This document shows positions 9,967 through 21,770 of a stretch of 64,000 nucleotides of DNA, piece after piece (positions within the stretch are counted from its first letter, which is position 1; the number at the start of each line of letters is the position of its first letter). A program made the position numbers and the translations under genes. This DNA comes from Euptelea pleiosperma (taxonomy: Eukaryota > Streptophyta > Magnoliopsida > Ranunculales > Eupteleaceae), in assembly GCA_035048495.1 (NCBI GenBank), contig CM068547.1, positions 31,749,002 through 31,813,001 on the forward strand, in the 5' to 3' direction. The notes under the pieces were generated by a model, which was not told the DNA's origin, made no database searches, and saw nothing but the letters and a program-made list of their open reading frames with translations.

Positions 9967-12900
9967 ATGGAAACCGAACTATGTGCTCAACTTCGCAGTT
10001 ACCTGAGGCTTGTGTTCATAGTCCTTCATTTTGCAGCGGTGTCAGTGAGTCACAATGCTTCCCTGAAATTTCTCTTTAGAAGTAACTATTTTTGTTACAC
10101 GTGTTTCTCATTATTCTTTAGCGGTTAATTCAGTTATCTTATTTCTATGCATATCTTCATTGTGGTATCATAGAACTTCAATATTTTCTATCATTTTTGC
10201 TGAAACTTAGTGTTAGGTCGCACTCCACCATTGATTGCGGGATAGAGGTTTAAAATCTCGATATCGTTCTACATCTTGCTATCTTGACCTAGATGGAATG
10301 AGATAGAACGCGACATTGGAAAAAGATTCGTCTCCATATGCAAAGATAATAAATATACATTATATTATATGATTCTCGCACGCTTAATTAAGTTTTAAAT
10401 GTGTTATTTATCTTTATTATGTGTTATAAAAGGCACATATACTGTGAAAACAAGATTTAAATTACTTAAATTAGAGTTTTAGTACGAGAAAATAGATGGC
10501 CAAATATATCGTCTTTATACCTTACCAAAGTAAAACGTCTCGGCCAAGACGGAATGAGGCTTTGAACTATGAGAAGAGTTTGGAAAATTGTATGTACTCA
10601 TTGATAAGGATTGTCCATCAATAGGCACTCTCATGGATCATGGATGTAATCCAACGGATTTGACATAAAGTCAACAACCCCGTTATAGACCTCATGTCTA
10701 CTCTAACACGGCTCTCTATATTAACAGCGAGGTTTTGAGAGGAGGCTAAAACAGACGTGGATTGAGGTTTTGAGATGAGATTTTAAGAAACTTGCCTTAA
10801 CAAAAGAAATGACTTTAGATATAATTGAATGGTGGAACATGATCCGTGTAGCCGACCCCATGTTGTCGGGTAAGGGCTTATAATCATGATGATGATAGAC
10901 TATCTGTCTAATGCAAGTCCATAAGATCCCGAACAGGATAAATGCCACTAAAAAAACTAAACTCCCAAAATCTTAAAGGCACAACAATGGATGTTGCATT
11001 AGTCAAAATGGACCACTCTCTCTAAGGTTTGAAGAGCAGAATCTATTTGACTAATCAAAGAGTAGAATCCATTTTGCACGGATTGAAGATCATTTAGGGT
11101 AAAAAAAATTAAATTTGGGAAAACCCCAATTTCATTGGTTTTCACCCTAAACATTCATGATTGTGCATAAGTTGATTATATGTTGCATAACTTAGCTCGT
11201 TCTACAAGTTGGTTGGGTTAAATATTTTTCCAAAAAAATATTTAAACATTCAAAAAGTTGAGTAATGTTATAAGCTGATACTGAATAGGTTTTCTAAAAT
11301 TATACATAATATTAAGAGATTAACGTAAATGAATAAAGATTCGTTAGTACCTTGATTTATGACGTTTTTTTATTTATAATAAGCAATTAAATAATAGTTA
11401 TCTAATTAAATAATAGACCGCTATGGTCATTCATTTCCACACTACATATGGTTGTATATTACGGTTTGATAGTTCATGTGTGTTTTTATGCTTGTTTTAT
11501 CATTTCCCAAACTTTCCACAATATATCCATCATTTTCCATGAAATATTTCCATTTCTGGGCTGGTCGAAATAAACCTCGAACCAAAATTTATTTCCTTGG
11601 TCATCAGGAAACTGCTATAGAACATGAAAGCTAGTAGACTCATTAAACCTTTTCAGTTGCTTTCTATGAGTTCTTTAATGAACCTACACTCAATCAAGCC
11701 TCGAGAGCATCTTTATAATTGGGATAAATCAGGAAAAGTAATACAATTAAAGCCAGAAATCCAACAATAAGATAAACCAGTAATTTAGACTAGAATCTTA
11801 ATCTATCACTATAAAATTGGAGAAACTAATTCATTCTCAGCAACTCCAGAAACCCTGTTCTACTCTCTACAAGTTTTTTGTGTACAACTTTTCTTTTCTT
11901 TTTCTGTTTTCCCTATGTTTCCTTCTTTTTGGATTTATCTACATGCTTTCCCCACAATGAGTTATCTTCTTCTTCCTGGTTTTGATTTATTGGAAATTTT
12001 CGATTTTTTTTTACTTTATTGGATGTCTTTTCTTCCTCTTTTTCACTTCTCTATACTCCATTGCTTAATTTTCTGCTTTAGGTAGCCTTGATTGAGATGA
12101 ATATGAGTGCTTTATTTGAGATTTATTTGCCACTAGTTCTTCATAACAGTTTTGCCATCCAAGCTCTTTTGCTAAACTTGCAGCTGCAATTCACGTGCCC
12201 CCACTATTTTAGGAAGAAAAAAACTAAATGGGCTTTATACAGTTTCAAAGCCCACATATTGGGTTTTGTCTGTATGCATGTGGTTTTGATTCCATTTTTT
12301 TTTTGATAAGGATGTGGTTTTGAATCCATTCACTGTTTTAAATTATTATTTCCTTTCTCTGCCACTTCCTCTCTTAATTTTCAGGTTGGCAGGTGTAATT
12401 TAAATGTTGAAAACAGCAGCGACCCAGATATAATTGGCTCTTCGCCATGCTCTCAGGAATATCTTGTAAAATCTTACTTTGAAAAACATGGTACCTTACT
12501 TGATTCAGATTTCCAAGGTTTCTTGGCGCCTGAACTTCCCCTTGGTTCATGTAAAGCCCTGCCACGTAATCTGAATTCTGTGCTTAGACTATCAGTCATG
12601 CAGCGGCATCTGATTGGTGAAGGTTCTCATCGTCGTTTGTTTTCCTCCATCAAATTCAATATCCAGCCAGAGGCCGTACCTGAGCGACCTGCACACTTTT
12701 GTGAAGTTGTGGTTATTGAAAGACTGCCCTCTGGAGTCTTTGCAGACCCATTTGAGTTACAACATCTTGTTCAACGTGGTGGTAAGAGCCATTTTCTCAT
12801 ATCTGTGAAGCAAGTTCTATTACTCGTCGTTTACTCTTAGAGATCCACAATGTTTGTTGCAGTGTTCATTGATGCCGCTGTTTTTGGAGACACGAATTTG

Positions 12901-15900
12901 GAATTACCTGCATCTCTTTCCAACCGATCAGTTGTTGAGGTTCACATGGATATTGGTCACAATATTTTATCAAGGCATAAGGAAGGACTGGAAGTTGACA
13001 TGGAGCTTCCATTACATGCACGATATCCGGTGAGTTTGAAGAAGAAATAGAGTAATATTCTAGAACTATTTCGATGAATATCCACTAGGAGGAATCAACT
13101 GGAGTCCATGCTATTTGATATAAATGATATAGTCACAGGTGGTGTTATACATGGAATCTATCTGGATTGTCCAACCAATGGCCGATTTCTCGGATGGGCT
13201 AAAGCCCCAAATGGGTCAAATCCATAACATTCTGATGAACCTAATTATCAGATTAATTAATATCTTTCTGAATGTTGCATATAGCTATAATGACCTTTCA
13301 GAATCAAGCAACTAATTGGATGCCTCACATGATCAGTGTAATTTAGGCTATAATCCATCCAAGAGTTTATAAATTAAAAGTCTGGGTCTATATACAGATT
13401 GGACAGCTGATATAGTGAGGGAAATGGGTAGGGCCAACCTAGTTTTAAAAGGCGTTTGAGGCTTACGCCCCAAGGCTCGCCTCGGGGCGAAGATTTACCA
13501 AAACACCCTGAGGCTTATTAAAAATAAACTTAAAAAGCTTGTGAGGTATACGCTTCGCCCACTGAGGAGTCTTACGCTTTGTCAAAGGTGTGCGCTTTAC
13601 ATGCATCCTGTGGGGGAAACCGGACCTTAAAAACTTTAATTTATCTCCATTTTTTTTGTTTTCTCCCTAAATTGTAGTTAAATAATATTAAGCTAGTCTA
13701 AGTTGAATAAAGGCTACAAAAACATCTCTTTACCCATATGAAATAGATTAATGTTTTCCACTAATCTACCTAAATTTATCTTCTTATTGAATTATCCTAT
13801 TATTTATTTATTTTCCAATTAAAGAAGGCATGAGGCTTACACCTTACGCTTTAGGCCCTTGAAGCACCTCGCCCCACACCTCCATGTTTAAAAACATTGG
13901 GCCAACCTGAACATAACTCGGCTTCTTATGAGTTGAAACGAACTCATTCCAAAACTTTTAAAAACTGGTTTGGCGGTGGCAATTGGTCAAGATGGGCACA
14001 GTTTGGGGTTAAGCATGACCAGACCTGAGTGCAACTGAACCCAGATCGAGCTTGACTTCCGTTCTAACTGGTTGACCCAAACCTAGTAAAACCTGGTTCT
14101 GTTAGGTCTAGTTACCGGGTTGACTGGACCATTGCCAAGTTTGCAGTAATCGTTAACTATACCATTACTAAAATACTCAATGAATACTTCTCTCATAATG
14201 CAATCACCTTAAGATACATAATCTTCTAATTTTTCAAATAGGGTAGATAGGCTTATTGTACGCATCAGCCAAGTACATATGATCTAGCACTAGTTTGTAA
14301 TTTTATCCATTTAACAAGAGGGTTGGCTTTCTATTAAATGTCAATACTCTAGTAAAAGAACTTGTGCTTTTGCGCAGACGCCAGAATTGTTTTTAGCTCC
14401 CGTTTTACCACCATTCTAAAAAACAAGCATATTCCCAGGGAGCATAAATACTATCTATATATGGTATCTCTACATGTGGTGCTTGTGCGTGAGTAGGGAC
14501 CCTCCATTTGATAGGCCCACCAAGTAGATGCTCTACACTAGATATTGACCTATTTTGATGATCGTAATTCATACATCCAATCTGTTGCATTCTTTAGGGT
14601 GGTAAAATGAATGATGGACGGTCTAAAAGAAATCCCATAGGTTCAATGTTTATGGTCGTATGATTGGTTTATATTTGGAGATCCTCTCTAGTGGAATGCA
14701 GCAAATGTTGAGTCTTGCTCTTTAGTATGTGATGTACGCTAATGACCATGGTAGATATAGATCATGCGTACGGTTCTTGAGACTCATACCCCTAGATAAT
14801 TTTTTTTTGTAGATAATTGTTATGACGCTATTGTTAGCATGTGTCCTTTATTGTTATTTCTTTATTTTAATCCCACATCGAATAAGTTAGTAGAGTTTGT
14901 CTTGGGCCCTGCTTATATAAAGGGCCCCAACTCATGTAATAAAGTATCTTAATCTAATCTCATTCTCTCTCTTCCATTATTCTTTTCTACTCCTATTCTT
15001 TTACACTTTGATGGTTTATAGTTCAACTGGTATTAGAGCGGGAAGATTTGCACTTTTTTTTTCTTCTTTTTTCTTTCGGATCAGTTATAACTGGCTTTTT
15101 CTCGAAAACCCATAGGTTGTTTTTGGATGCCGCATGTCCGAAAACCCTAGGAGCTTTCTCCCTTAGGGTGCCACATTCCTAGAACGGTGCTTTAAGCGTG
15201 TCACACCCCCAGAAAGGTACCATAAGGATGCCACATCCCCTATGAACCGTAGGGCAAGTCTTCGGGTTCTATCCAGGTTTGGTTCGATGCTCTATTTGGC
15301 TATCATAGCCATGCCCTGCATGCCGAAAAAAATCATCAAGAGTTTGTGCTCGTGATGCAGTGAAAATTGGACAGTTGAATGCCATCTCTCTCGGGGTCGA
15401 ATCGCGAGCCTATTAATGAAGCAACAACTAGTACCATAGAGTGTTTTTTTTTTCAAGTACTTTAATGTATTCTGAATTTTTCTGAAGAGTGGAAAATTAC
15501 CGAGGTCATGTCAGAAGAGACTTCAGGATAGTCATCTACTACAAATAATAGATTTTGAACATCACACGTCAGAGATGAGAATCCAAATCTCTATATTACA
15601 ACAGTCAAGCTTGATGGTATGAACTACTTGGAATGGGCCCAGTCCGCGAAGTTAGCCATTCGTGGAAAATGGAAAGCGGGTTATCTGAACAGGAAAGAGA
15701 AACAACCCTGCATTATAGATCCGTAATATGACCAATGGGATGGTGAAAACTCATTGGTCATGTCTTGGTTGTTGCACTCGGTGCAGCTTTAGATTCATAG
15801 AAGGTATCTTTTCTGAAAACTGCATTGCAAATTTGGGAATCAGTAGCCTAGACGTATTCTCAGGCCTAGAATAGTGCTAGGGTCTATTAGTTGGAGTAGA

Positions 15901-18900
15901 ACATCTCCCACCTCAAACATGGGGAGAAACCATTGTCTAGTTATTTTCTCTGAGTTGCATAGTATGTGTGAGGAATTAAACCACTACTTATGTTTTTAAT
16001 GGGAAAGCAAAAAGGATTGTGAGCAGTTCAATCAGCATGTTGAGACATGTATTTTTCAGTTTTTTGCAAGCTTGAATTTGGAGTTTGAGATGGTTTGTGT
16101 TTAGATCCTGAATAGAGATCCATTCCCTCCTTTGAATATCATGTACTCTTAAGTTCAAAGTGAGGAGAGTAGAAGATTGGCCATGGGAGTCCTCCCCCTG
16201 TTACTTTTCTACTAGGTTTTCGTTATTTTGTTACCTTTGTCGAATTATAGCAGATGTTTGTGGGCGTACACGATGAAGAGCTTTTGGACCTTTTGCACAG
16301 CCCAATAAGATAAAAAATGACGCCGACGGTAATAAAGGGTGATAGTTTGATCACAAAACTCTCAAATCTCCATAGAATAGCCCAAGAATAGATCCAAAAG
16401 TTTCCTATGATTGTAGAGGGCCAAAACGAATCAACAAAGCAGAGGAAGAAGCCCTTACAAGATCAGGAAAACCGAAAGAGGAAAAAAGAATATTACTGCT
16501 TTTCAGGCTAAGAGAAGGCAAATCACCATCATACAGGCTCAAAAAATTCCATAAAAATCAGCATAAATCTCTAAAAATGCAGATCTATCAGGTTGGAGAG
16601 ACCTTGGGATCTTGAGATCTGTGTGGCCATACGGCTGCTGACATCAACCGTATGGCACTGACGACATCAGCACTCCTTCGGGGTGAAACCTCGTATAAAG
16701 CTCTCCATTGTTGTCTTCGATGGCTTTGATACCAAGTTGAAATTGTTTCTAGGTTTAGGTTTAGGGTTCCAAAGTTAGAGCAAAAGAGGAGAAGAGAAAA
16801 GGGTATCATGCTTAGCTCACATGACTCCCAAAACTATTATTTATATGAAGGCCATTACAAAGACAAAAATACCCCTCATGATGAGGTATTTACAAAACTA
16901 CCATTTACATGTAAAATACGTCTAAATATGTATATGATAACATAAACCTCATGTGTTTCTACACCACAACAGAATGGAACCGTAGAGTAGAAGAATCGTC
17001 ATCTATGGAAATCGGACGAGCATTGCTTATTGGGATGAATGTTTCCCAACACTTCTGGTCTGAAGTTGTCTTCATTATTTGTTGCAGCATTAACCGGACC
17101 TTTTCTAGTGTCCTAAATTTTCATATGCCTTTTGGAGTCTTGTGTCTAGATCATCCCTTGTTTCTTGTTCCCCACAAAAGTCTCTGGGTGAATATGTTGT
17201 CCACATCTTGGGTCCTGTACATATCAAGCTCAACCCTAAAGCATTCAAGTGTCTCTTGGTTATTCTTCTTCTCATAAGGGTTCCAAGTGCTACCACCCAC
17301 CTTCTTGCCGTCGGTTTGTCATGATGGATGTCATTTTTTTGAGGACCAACCTTACTATCCTGGTCATGCTAAGGCAGTCAGACGAGTTGTTTTTTATTCT
17401 CTTATTGGCAAGTTGGGCGTGTGTTATATCTTTGCACCGGCTTGAGGGGAAGTTAGCATGTGTATCCTTTATTGTTATATCTTTATTTTAGTCCCACTTC
17501 GGATAAGTTAGTAGAGTCTGTCGAGGCCTCTATATAAAGGGACCCAACTCATGTTATAAAATATCTCAATCTAATATCATTCTCTCTCTTCCATTATTCT
17601 CTTCTCCTATTCTCTCACCCTTTTAGGGTTTATATTTCAATTGTTATCTGTATATTCTATAGCTTCCTAGTAGCTGAAAAAATTAGACATTTGTAAAGTT
17701 CTCTAGCTTGCGAAGTTGGTATTGTACTATTTAGTTGTCTTGTTAAACCTCATGTAGTTTTGGCATCTTGATACTGACACGAGTTGGTATATTTCATTAT
17801 TAGTATCCCACAGATGTGTTTGGTCACAAAATCCTTGAAAGGTGTTCTCATAACGAATGAATGCATTGATTCTACATCTGAGGCTGTCCATGACCTCTTG
17901 AGAAATAGAACTGAAACTTGCTATCCTCTTGCTTAGCGGGCAATGATTTACCTCCGTGGAAAGGCTGATTCATTTGGATTGACATGAGGGTCAAATCACG
18001 TGAGAAGGACTATGAACAAGTGGGTTATGAAGGCACTTGTGAAGATATGGGATAGCAAGGTCCCACCAAGGGTAGATGTATTGACTTGGATGGTTGCATT
18101 AGATAAAAATATTGAAGGTGGATCACCTAATTTATAACAAACATGTCATCCCAAATAGATGCAGTGTAAAAAAAAGGGAGGAAGACATCAACTACCTGTT
18201 CATTTATTGCAAGTGGCTGGAGAGGTATGGAAATATTTAAGATCTTTAGGGTATGTCAAGAGACATGGTTGGTCTTTTTTGTGGGAGGGAGAAAAATCCC
18301 TTGGGCCAAAAGGGAATAATCTTTGGAGGTTTGTCCCTTGTGAAATTAGTTGGAAATTTGAAAATAATGCAATCGGAGAATATTTAAGACAATTGGACGT
18401 CTATGGAAGATCTTTGCAAAAACCATGTGTGGAGATTAATGGTGTAACCGGTGCTAGTTTTAAAGAATTTAGATTGGTCTTCAATGCGATTGGAACTGCA
18501 TTTAGAAGAGCTTGGTGAAAAGATGGATCGAGTGGAACTTTGATGGTAGTGCCTTTGTTTCTATGAGGCCAGAAGGCATAGGAGGTATTTAGAATGAAAA
18601 TGGCAAAGCCTTAAGTTTTTCAAGACCAGTAGAAGAACTGGATTCTAATGAGACAGAAGTAAAGCTCTCCTCCGAATTTTGAAGATCTTCAAGGATCAAT
18701 TGTTAGGGCCTTCTGGGAAGATTAGTGGTGTGGGGAGAATTCGTTGAAGCAAGATTACCCAAATCTTTTCTCTTTATCGGAGGCTCAAGGGGCGACGATC
18801 AGGGATTGCACGGTCACTAGGGAAGGGGATTGCTCGTGGAACTTGGGCCTAAGAAGGAATCTAAACGATTGGGAGGTCGACGGTCTAGCATCCCTGATTG

Positions 18901-21157
18901 AAAGGGTGGGAGTCAACCCTTGTCTCGGGGAGAGCATTCCGTGACAAGATTTTAACGGTTGATCATCTTATCAGTAGGGGCATAGTGATCCCTAACAGAT
19001 GCAGTTTGTGCAAAGAAGCAGGAGAGTCGGTCGATCACGTCCTCATCCACTGTCGCTTCTCCTTTGCAGTGTGGCAGACTTTTTTCGCCTTGTTCGAGCA
19101 TCCCTATGTAGTCTCTCTCCATGTGAGTGATCCAATTCGAGGATGGACGGAGGAAGGAATGGTAGGGAAATGCAAGCTCCTTTGGCAGCTGTTACCCTTT
19201 GTGGTTTTATGGGCAATTTGGAAAGAAAGGAACTGTAGGATCTTTGAAGACGAAGTTAAAGACTTAAAGGGGGTGATTATGGAAGTTAAATCCCTCTCGT
19301 TTTTGTGGACTTCGTATTCCCCTATTTTTAGAGGTTGTTTTTTCGATTCCTTCGTTTTTCGATGGGAGGAGCTGCTTAGGGAGCATGTTCCCTCGAGTAG
19401 TTAGCTCTTGTCTCTGTGTACATATTAGGGTTTTCCCCTGTTTATAATACAAAAACACATTTGTCAAAAAAAATAAAAATTGTTAGGGCCTTCGTGGTGG
19501 AAGGCGACTTAAAGAACACTATTGTTGATTGGGTGCTCGCAGCTAATGAGTACATTGATTTGAGATTACACTCGAAAGAGCCAAGGTCTTATGTAAAATA
19601 GATATGAGAATGCTTACGACTATATAAATTGGGACTTCTTAGATTACATGATGGTTAGAATGAGTTTTGGCCACAAATGGAGGATGTGAATTTATCTGTG
19701 GGAATCATCGGCATCCTTCTCAGTTTTTGTAAATGGATCACCCTCTGTTACTTTAGAAGTGCTAGAGGATTGTGGCAAGGTGATCCCATCTCTCTTTTCC
19801 TCTTCATTATAGTCATGGAAGCTTAAGTAGACTAATCCCTAAAGCTGGACAAATTGGCTTCATTAAAGGGTGTAGCTCTTTCCCAGGTAGCACCTTGATT
19901 TCTCACCTTCTATTTGCAGCTGATATGCTAATCATGTGCCAATCCTATTTTTTGCAATTGTTGACGGTAAAAGCGTCGGCCCTTGGCGTAAATCTAGCTA
20001 AGAATGGGATCATTGGGTTTGAAGGTCGGAATAAAAGAGTTAGCAATTACTATTAGAGACGAGTTTTGCACAACACTTAAAACTTTTCTTCAGTCCAATG
20101 GGTATCAATGACTCAAACAAAGAGGAGGCACCTTATATGGCTTCAAATTTATTGATCAAACTTCAGTGCAACTGTTGCTTGTGGAGGGTTATTCAAAGCC
20201 TTAGCTTGGGCATGGGGTGTCTTGGAAGGACCCATTGGGGCTTGCCAATATTGTGGATAATATGAGTGCTTTTTTCTGGAACCAAGAAATTTGTAGATAC
20301 TTATAGGAGTGCCAATGGAATCACCTGAATCATTGGCAGAAGACTGAAAAGTGGGCATATTATTGGCAATTACTGTTCACTGTGAGCCTTCTTAGCTTCT
20401 GCTTTCTTTCGTATAAGATTTTAAATCATTACTTGTGGGGGGTAAAATTGAAAAAGATGTTAAAAAGTACAACAAAAATGAAGTATTGAAAGGGAACCAT
20501 GTAATTTATATAGAAGGTGGCCGTCACCCTAGGTTCAGATGGCTGATGGTCCTCAGGAGTCACCCCACAAATCTTGAAGACCATCCAACGATCTGGACCT
20601 CAGGAAGGACAACATCCTTAGCATGCGTGTGACTGGTGTATGATTATATATACAAATATTACTTGGGGTTGATATATGCAATACAATGTTTTTCTGTTTC
20701 TCCCTTTTCAAGAGTCGGATATGTTTGGATCAGCTGATAATCTCTTTTAATAGGTATATCTCATTTAGATTGCCTGACAGGATTTGCTGTGTTCCAAACA
20801 CAATTCACACCAATCTAAACTTTCAAGACTGCTCTCTGGTTTTAAAACATCATACTCTTGCAGCCTCTCGATGGAAGCAGTTATTCATGGGTTGATATGG
20901 GTATGCCAGACTTATTCGTACGTTGCAGCATTGAAGAAAAATCGCAATACGAGAGCTGTTTATGGAAGACAATAGCTCAGGATGACGAATCTAAGATTGG
21001 TGCTGTTGTGTGGAGAATACCTTCTGGGAACAAGGCACATTCTGCAGTTGTATCTACTGTCACTTTTCTTTCAGCCTTATTTTCCACTCTTCTAATTGTT
21101 CTCACCGCCGTATATTCTTCAGATATGGATACTGTGAAAAACTTGAAACAATCGTAA
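9967..21157 (+). CDS. PIGX: GPI mannosyltransferase I stabilising subunit, PIG-X/PBN1 family
   Basis: Coding exons: 9967-10044, 12385-12781, 12863-13029 and 20864-21157 (311 aa; intron phases 0, 1, 0; all GT-AG). The first 28 residues form a hydrophobic signal peptide. The family core is clear: ERLPSGVFADPFELQ at about 137-151, then LPLHARYPPLD across the exon 3/4 join (about 207-217), then MPDLFVRCS (228-236) and AVVWRIPSG (261-269). One C-terminal membrane span covers about residues 275-298, followed by a short tail. This is the layout of a type I ER membrane protein. Family knowledge: PIG-X binds and stabilises PIG-M, which adds the first mannose to GPI anchors in the ER lumen. Intron 3 is 7.8 kb and full of transposons, but the four exons show no damage. 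It converges on the SNARE gene at 23110. Confidence 0.92.
10045..12384 (+). other. PIG-X intron 1
   Basis: Donor GTGAGT at 10045, acceptor TTTCAG ending at 12384. Apart from the RTE tail at 10700-10905 it is AT-rich sequence with no recognised element. Small frames such as 12088-12306 have no family features. Confidence 0.75.
10700..10905 (+). mobile_element. RTE-clade LINE 3' tail, fragment
   Basis: With frameshifts, the plus strand reads RRDLKKLALTKEMTLD then MIRVADPM, followed by a (ATG)n-like end. This is the conserved C-terminal end of plant RTE retrotransposons. A second RTE end lies on the minus strand at 29790-30300. 5' truncation is the usual state for such insertions. Confidence 0.7.
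13440..13899. mobile_element. Non-autonomous hAT-like element
   Basis: An exact 8-bp direct repeat GGCCAACC flanks the element (13432-13439 and 13900-13907). The ends are TAGTTTTAAAAGGC and, read inward from the right, CAATGTTTTTAAACATGG. Eight-base target duplication and imperfect short inverted ends of this form fit hAT. The interior is rich in AGGCTTACGC-type boxes, with no transposase. Confidence 0.75.
14280..14831. other. Intronic stretch without a recognised element
   Basis: This lies between the hAT and copia elements. It contains short frames only (for example 14405-14590 on the minus strand) with no family features. Confidence 0.5.
14832..15025 (+). repeat. 5' LTR of the intronic copia element
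   Basis: It starts TGTTAGCATG and ends TTCA two bases before the primer site. It contains a TATATAAAGG promoter box near 14915 and matches the 3' LTR along its whole length. Confidence 0.88.
15028..15039 (+). other. Primer binding site of the intronic copia element
   Basis: TGGTATTAGAGC differs at one position from the standard iMet primer site. Confidence 0.85.
15508..16215 (+). pseudogene. copia gag, broken
   Basis: The frame from the ATG at 15508 has the Gag signature VKLDGMNYLEWAQSAKLAI at about 15610-15665, then VMSWLLHS. Many stops follow (for example near 15535, 15727 and 15790) and the frame shifts. No zinc knuckle can be made out before the inverted copia piece begins. Confidence 0.8.
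16260..16942 (-). mobile_element. Inverted copia fragment (5' LTR and leader) nested in another copia
   Basis: On the minus strand it has a 205-bp LTR (16738-16942, TGTTATCAT...TTTCA) and a primer site TGGTATCAAAGC (16723-16734), then about 460 bases of leader-like sequence with no gag. The LTR belongs to the same family as the one at 3155-3426 (shared ATACCCCTCAT and GAGGTATTTACA blocks). The left limit is approximate. Confidence 0.75.
16946..17360 (+). pseudogene. copia integrase C-terminal part, broken
   Basis: The reading frame shows STPQQNGTVE directly after the inverted piece, then GMNVSQHFWSEVVF, INRTFSSVLNFHMPFGVL and the HILGPVHIKLNPKAFKC block in a shifted frame. These are integrase core and C-terminal blocks of copia. 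Stops and frameshifts disable it. Confidence 0.82.
17453..17639 (+). repeat. 3' LTR of the intronic copia element
   Basis: This matches 14832-15025, with its first two bases lost and several substitutions. The divergence between the LTRs suggests that the insertion is not recent. Confidence 0.86.
17960..18697 (+). pseudogene. LINE (L1-type) zf-RVT and RNase H fragment
   Basis: SKVPPRVDVLTWMVALDK followed by HVIPNRCS is the zf-RVT motif that follows L1 reverse transcriptase in plants. Downstream, NETEVKALLRILKIFKDQ fits the start of a LINE RNase H helix. Many stops. The fragment is cut at 18697 by the nested L1. Confidence 0.7.
18714..19477 (+). mobile_element. 5'-truncated L1 insertion with 16-bp target duplication
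   Basis: Exact direct repeats AATTGTTAGGGCCTTC flank it at 18698-18713 and 19478-19493. The 3' end is A-rich. It contains the zf-RVT end of ORF2 in frame at 18898-19404: FRDKILTVDHLISRGI, the zinc motif CSLCKEAGESVDHVLIHC, then LLPFVVLWAIWKERN. This is the normal 3' end of a plant L1, so the copy is a standard truncated insertion. Confidence 0.88.
19478..20060 (+). pseudogene. LINE fragment: RNase H end joined to reverse transcriptase
   Basis: Directly after the nested L1, the host LINE resumes with FVVEGDLKNTIVDW (RNase H style), then switches to RT motifs: LAANEYIDLRLHSKEP, ARGLWQGDPISLFLF and SHLLFAADMLIMC (the catalytic FADD box altered to FAAD). RNase H lies after RT in LINEs, so the order is rearranged. 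Confidence 0.62.
20060..20863. other. End of PIG-X intron 3, no recognised element
   Basis: Possibly the remnant tail of the LINE at first (20060-20370), then AT-rich sequence up to the polypyrimidine tract and acceptor. Confidence 0.45.
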
Positions 21158-21770
21158 CTTATTGTGAAACAGTCATGACTTATTGAATACTTTTTGCCGG
21201 AAAGTTATTAAATTAAGCATTGGTTGCAGTTAAAACACCCCCTGAATTGTGAATTTGCCATCACTAGCAGTTTCCAAGTATGTTTTTTTTTATGTCAGAA
21301 AGCAATGATCAAGTAGGAAGCAGGAGACTTGTTATCTTTACCCACACCTACTAAGATGAAAGATCTTCCTGCTCCCTCTATTTTCTTTTTCTTTCTCTTC
21401 TTTTCTTTAATTTTAATTGCTAGTAGGTATTTCAGCAGACCTCTGTATAACACAAATGGTTCACATTCTAGACCATCCATTTGAACTTTGCGAAGGTAAC
21501 TGTATATTTGTTCCGTTACGGACCCACTGATTGAATGGGCTGGATATTTCAGACTGTCCATTTATATGATAAACATACAGAGGTTTGATAAAAATAACCT
21601 TACAGGACCTTTTTTTTTAAAAGAAAATGTAGGAAAAGAAAGAAGTTTTTTTTTTTGTAATACCAATGATAAATCTTCGATATTCCCCTGCATTTTCAAT
21701 ATTTGGAATTAACCTGATTTTTTTACCTCCATTAACGGCCATTTTTTCTGACCCCTCTTGGTGTTTGTGT

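Larger units (their letters stand above)
14832..17639 (+). mobile_element. Copia LTR retrotransposon with internal deletion and nested insertion
   Basis: Both LTRs are present (14832-15025 and 17453-17639), with a primer site at 15028, gag at 15508-16215, the C-terminal half of integrase at 16946-17360, and a polypurine tract (GAGGGGAAG) right before the 3' LTR. Protease, the first half of integrase, RT and RNase H are missing. A minus-strand copia piece (about 16260-16942) sits exactly where the missing coding part would start. No clear target duplication was found. Confidence 0.88.
13030..20863 (+). other. PIG-X intron 3, 7.8 kb, transposon-filled
   Basis: Donor GTGAGT follows the TATCCG codon end at 13029; acceptor TTGCAG ends at 20863. 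In order it holds a hAT element (13440-13899), a copia element with an inverted copia piece inside it (14832-17639), LINE fragments with a nested L1 (17960-20060), and about 800 bases without a recognised element. Both exon edges read in frame across it. Confidence 0.85.

Noticed and set aside
18898..19404. 168-aa open frame as a host gene
   Set aside because: It is the zf-RVT end of a truncated L1 bounded by a 16-bp target duplication and an A-rich tail.
20149..20358. 69-aa minus-strand frame as a gene
   Set aside because: No start context or domain; it overlaps the probable LINE remnant on the plus strand inside an intron.
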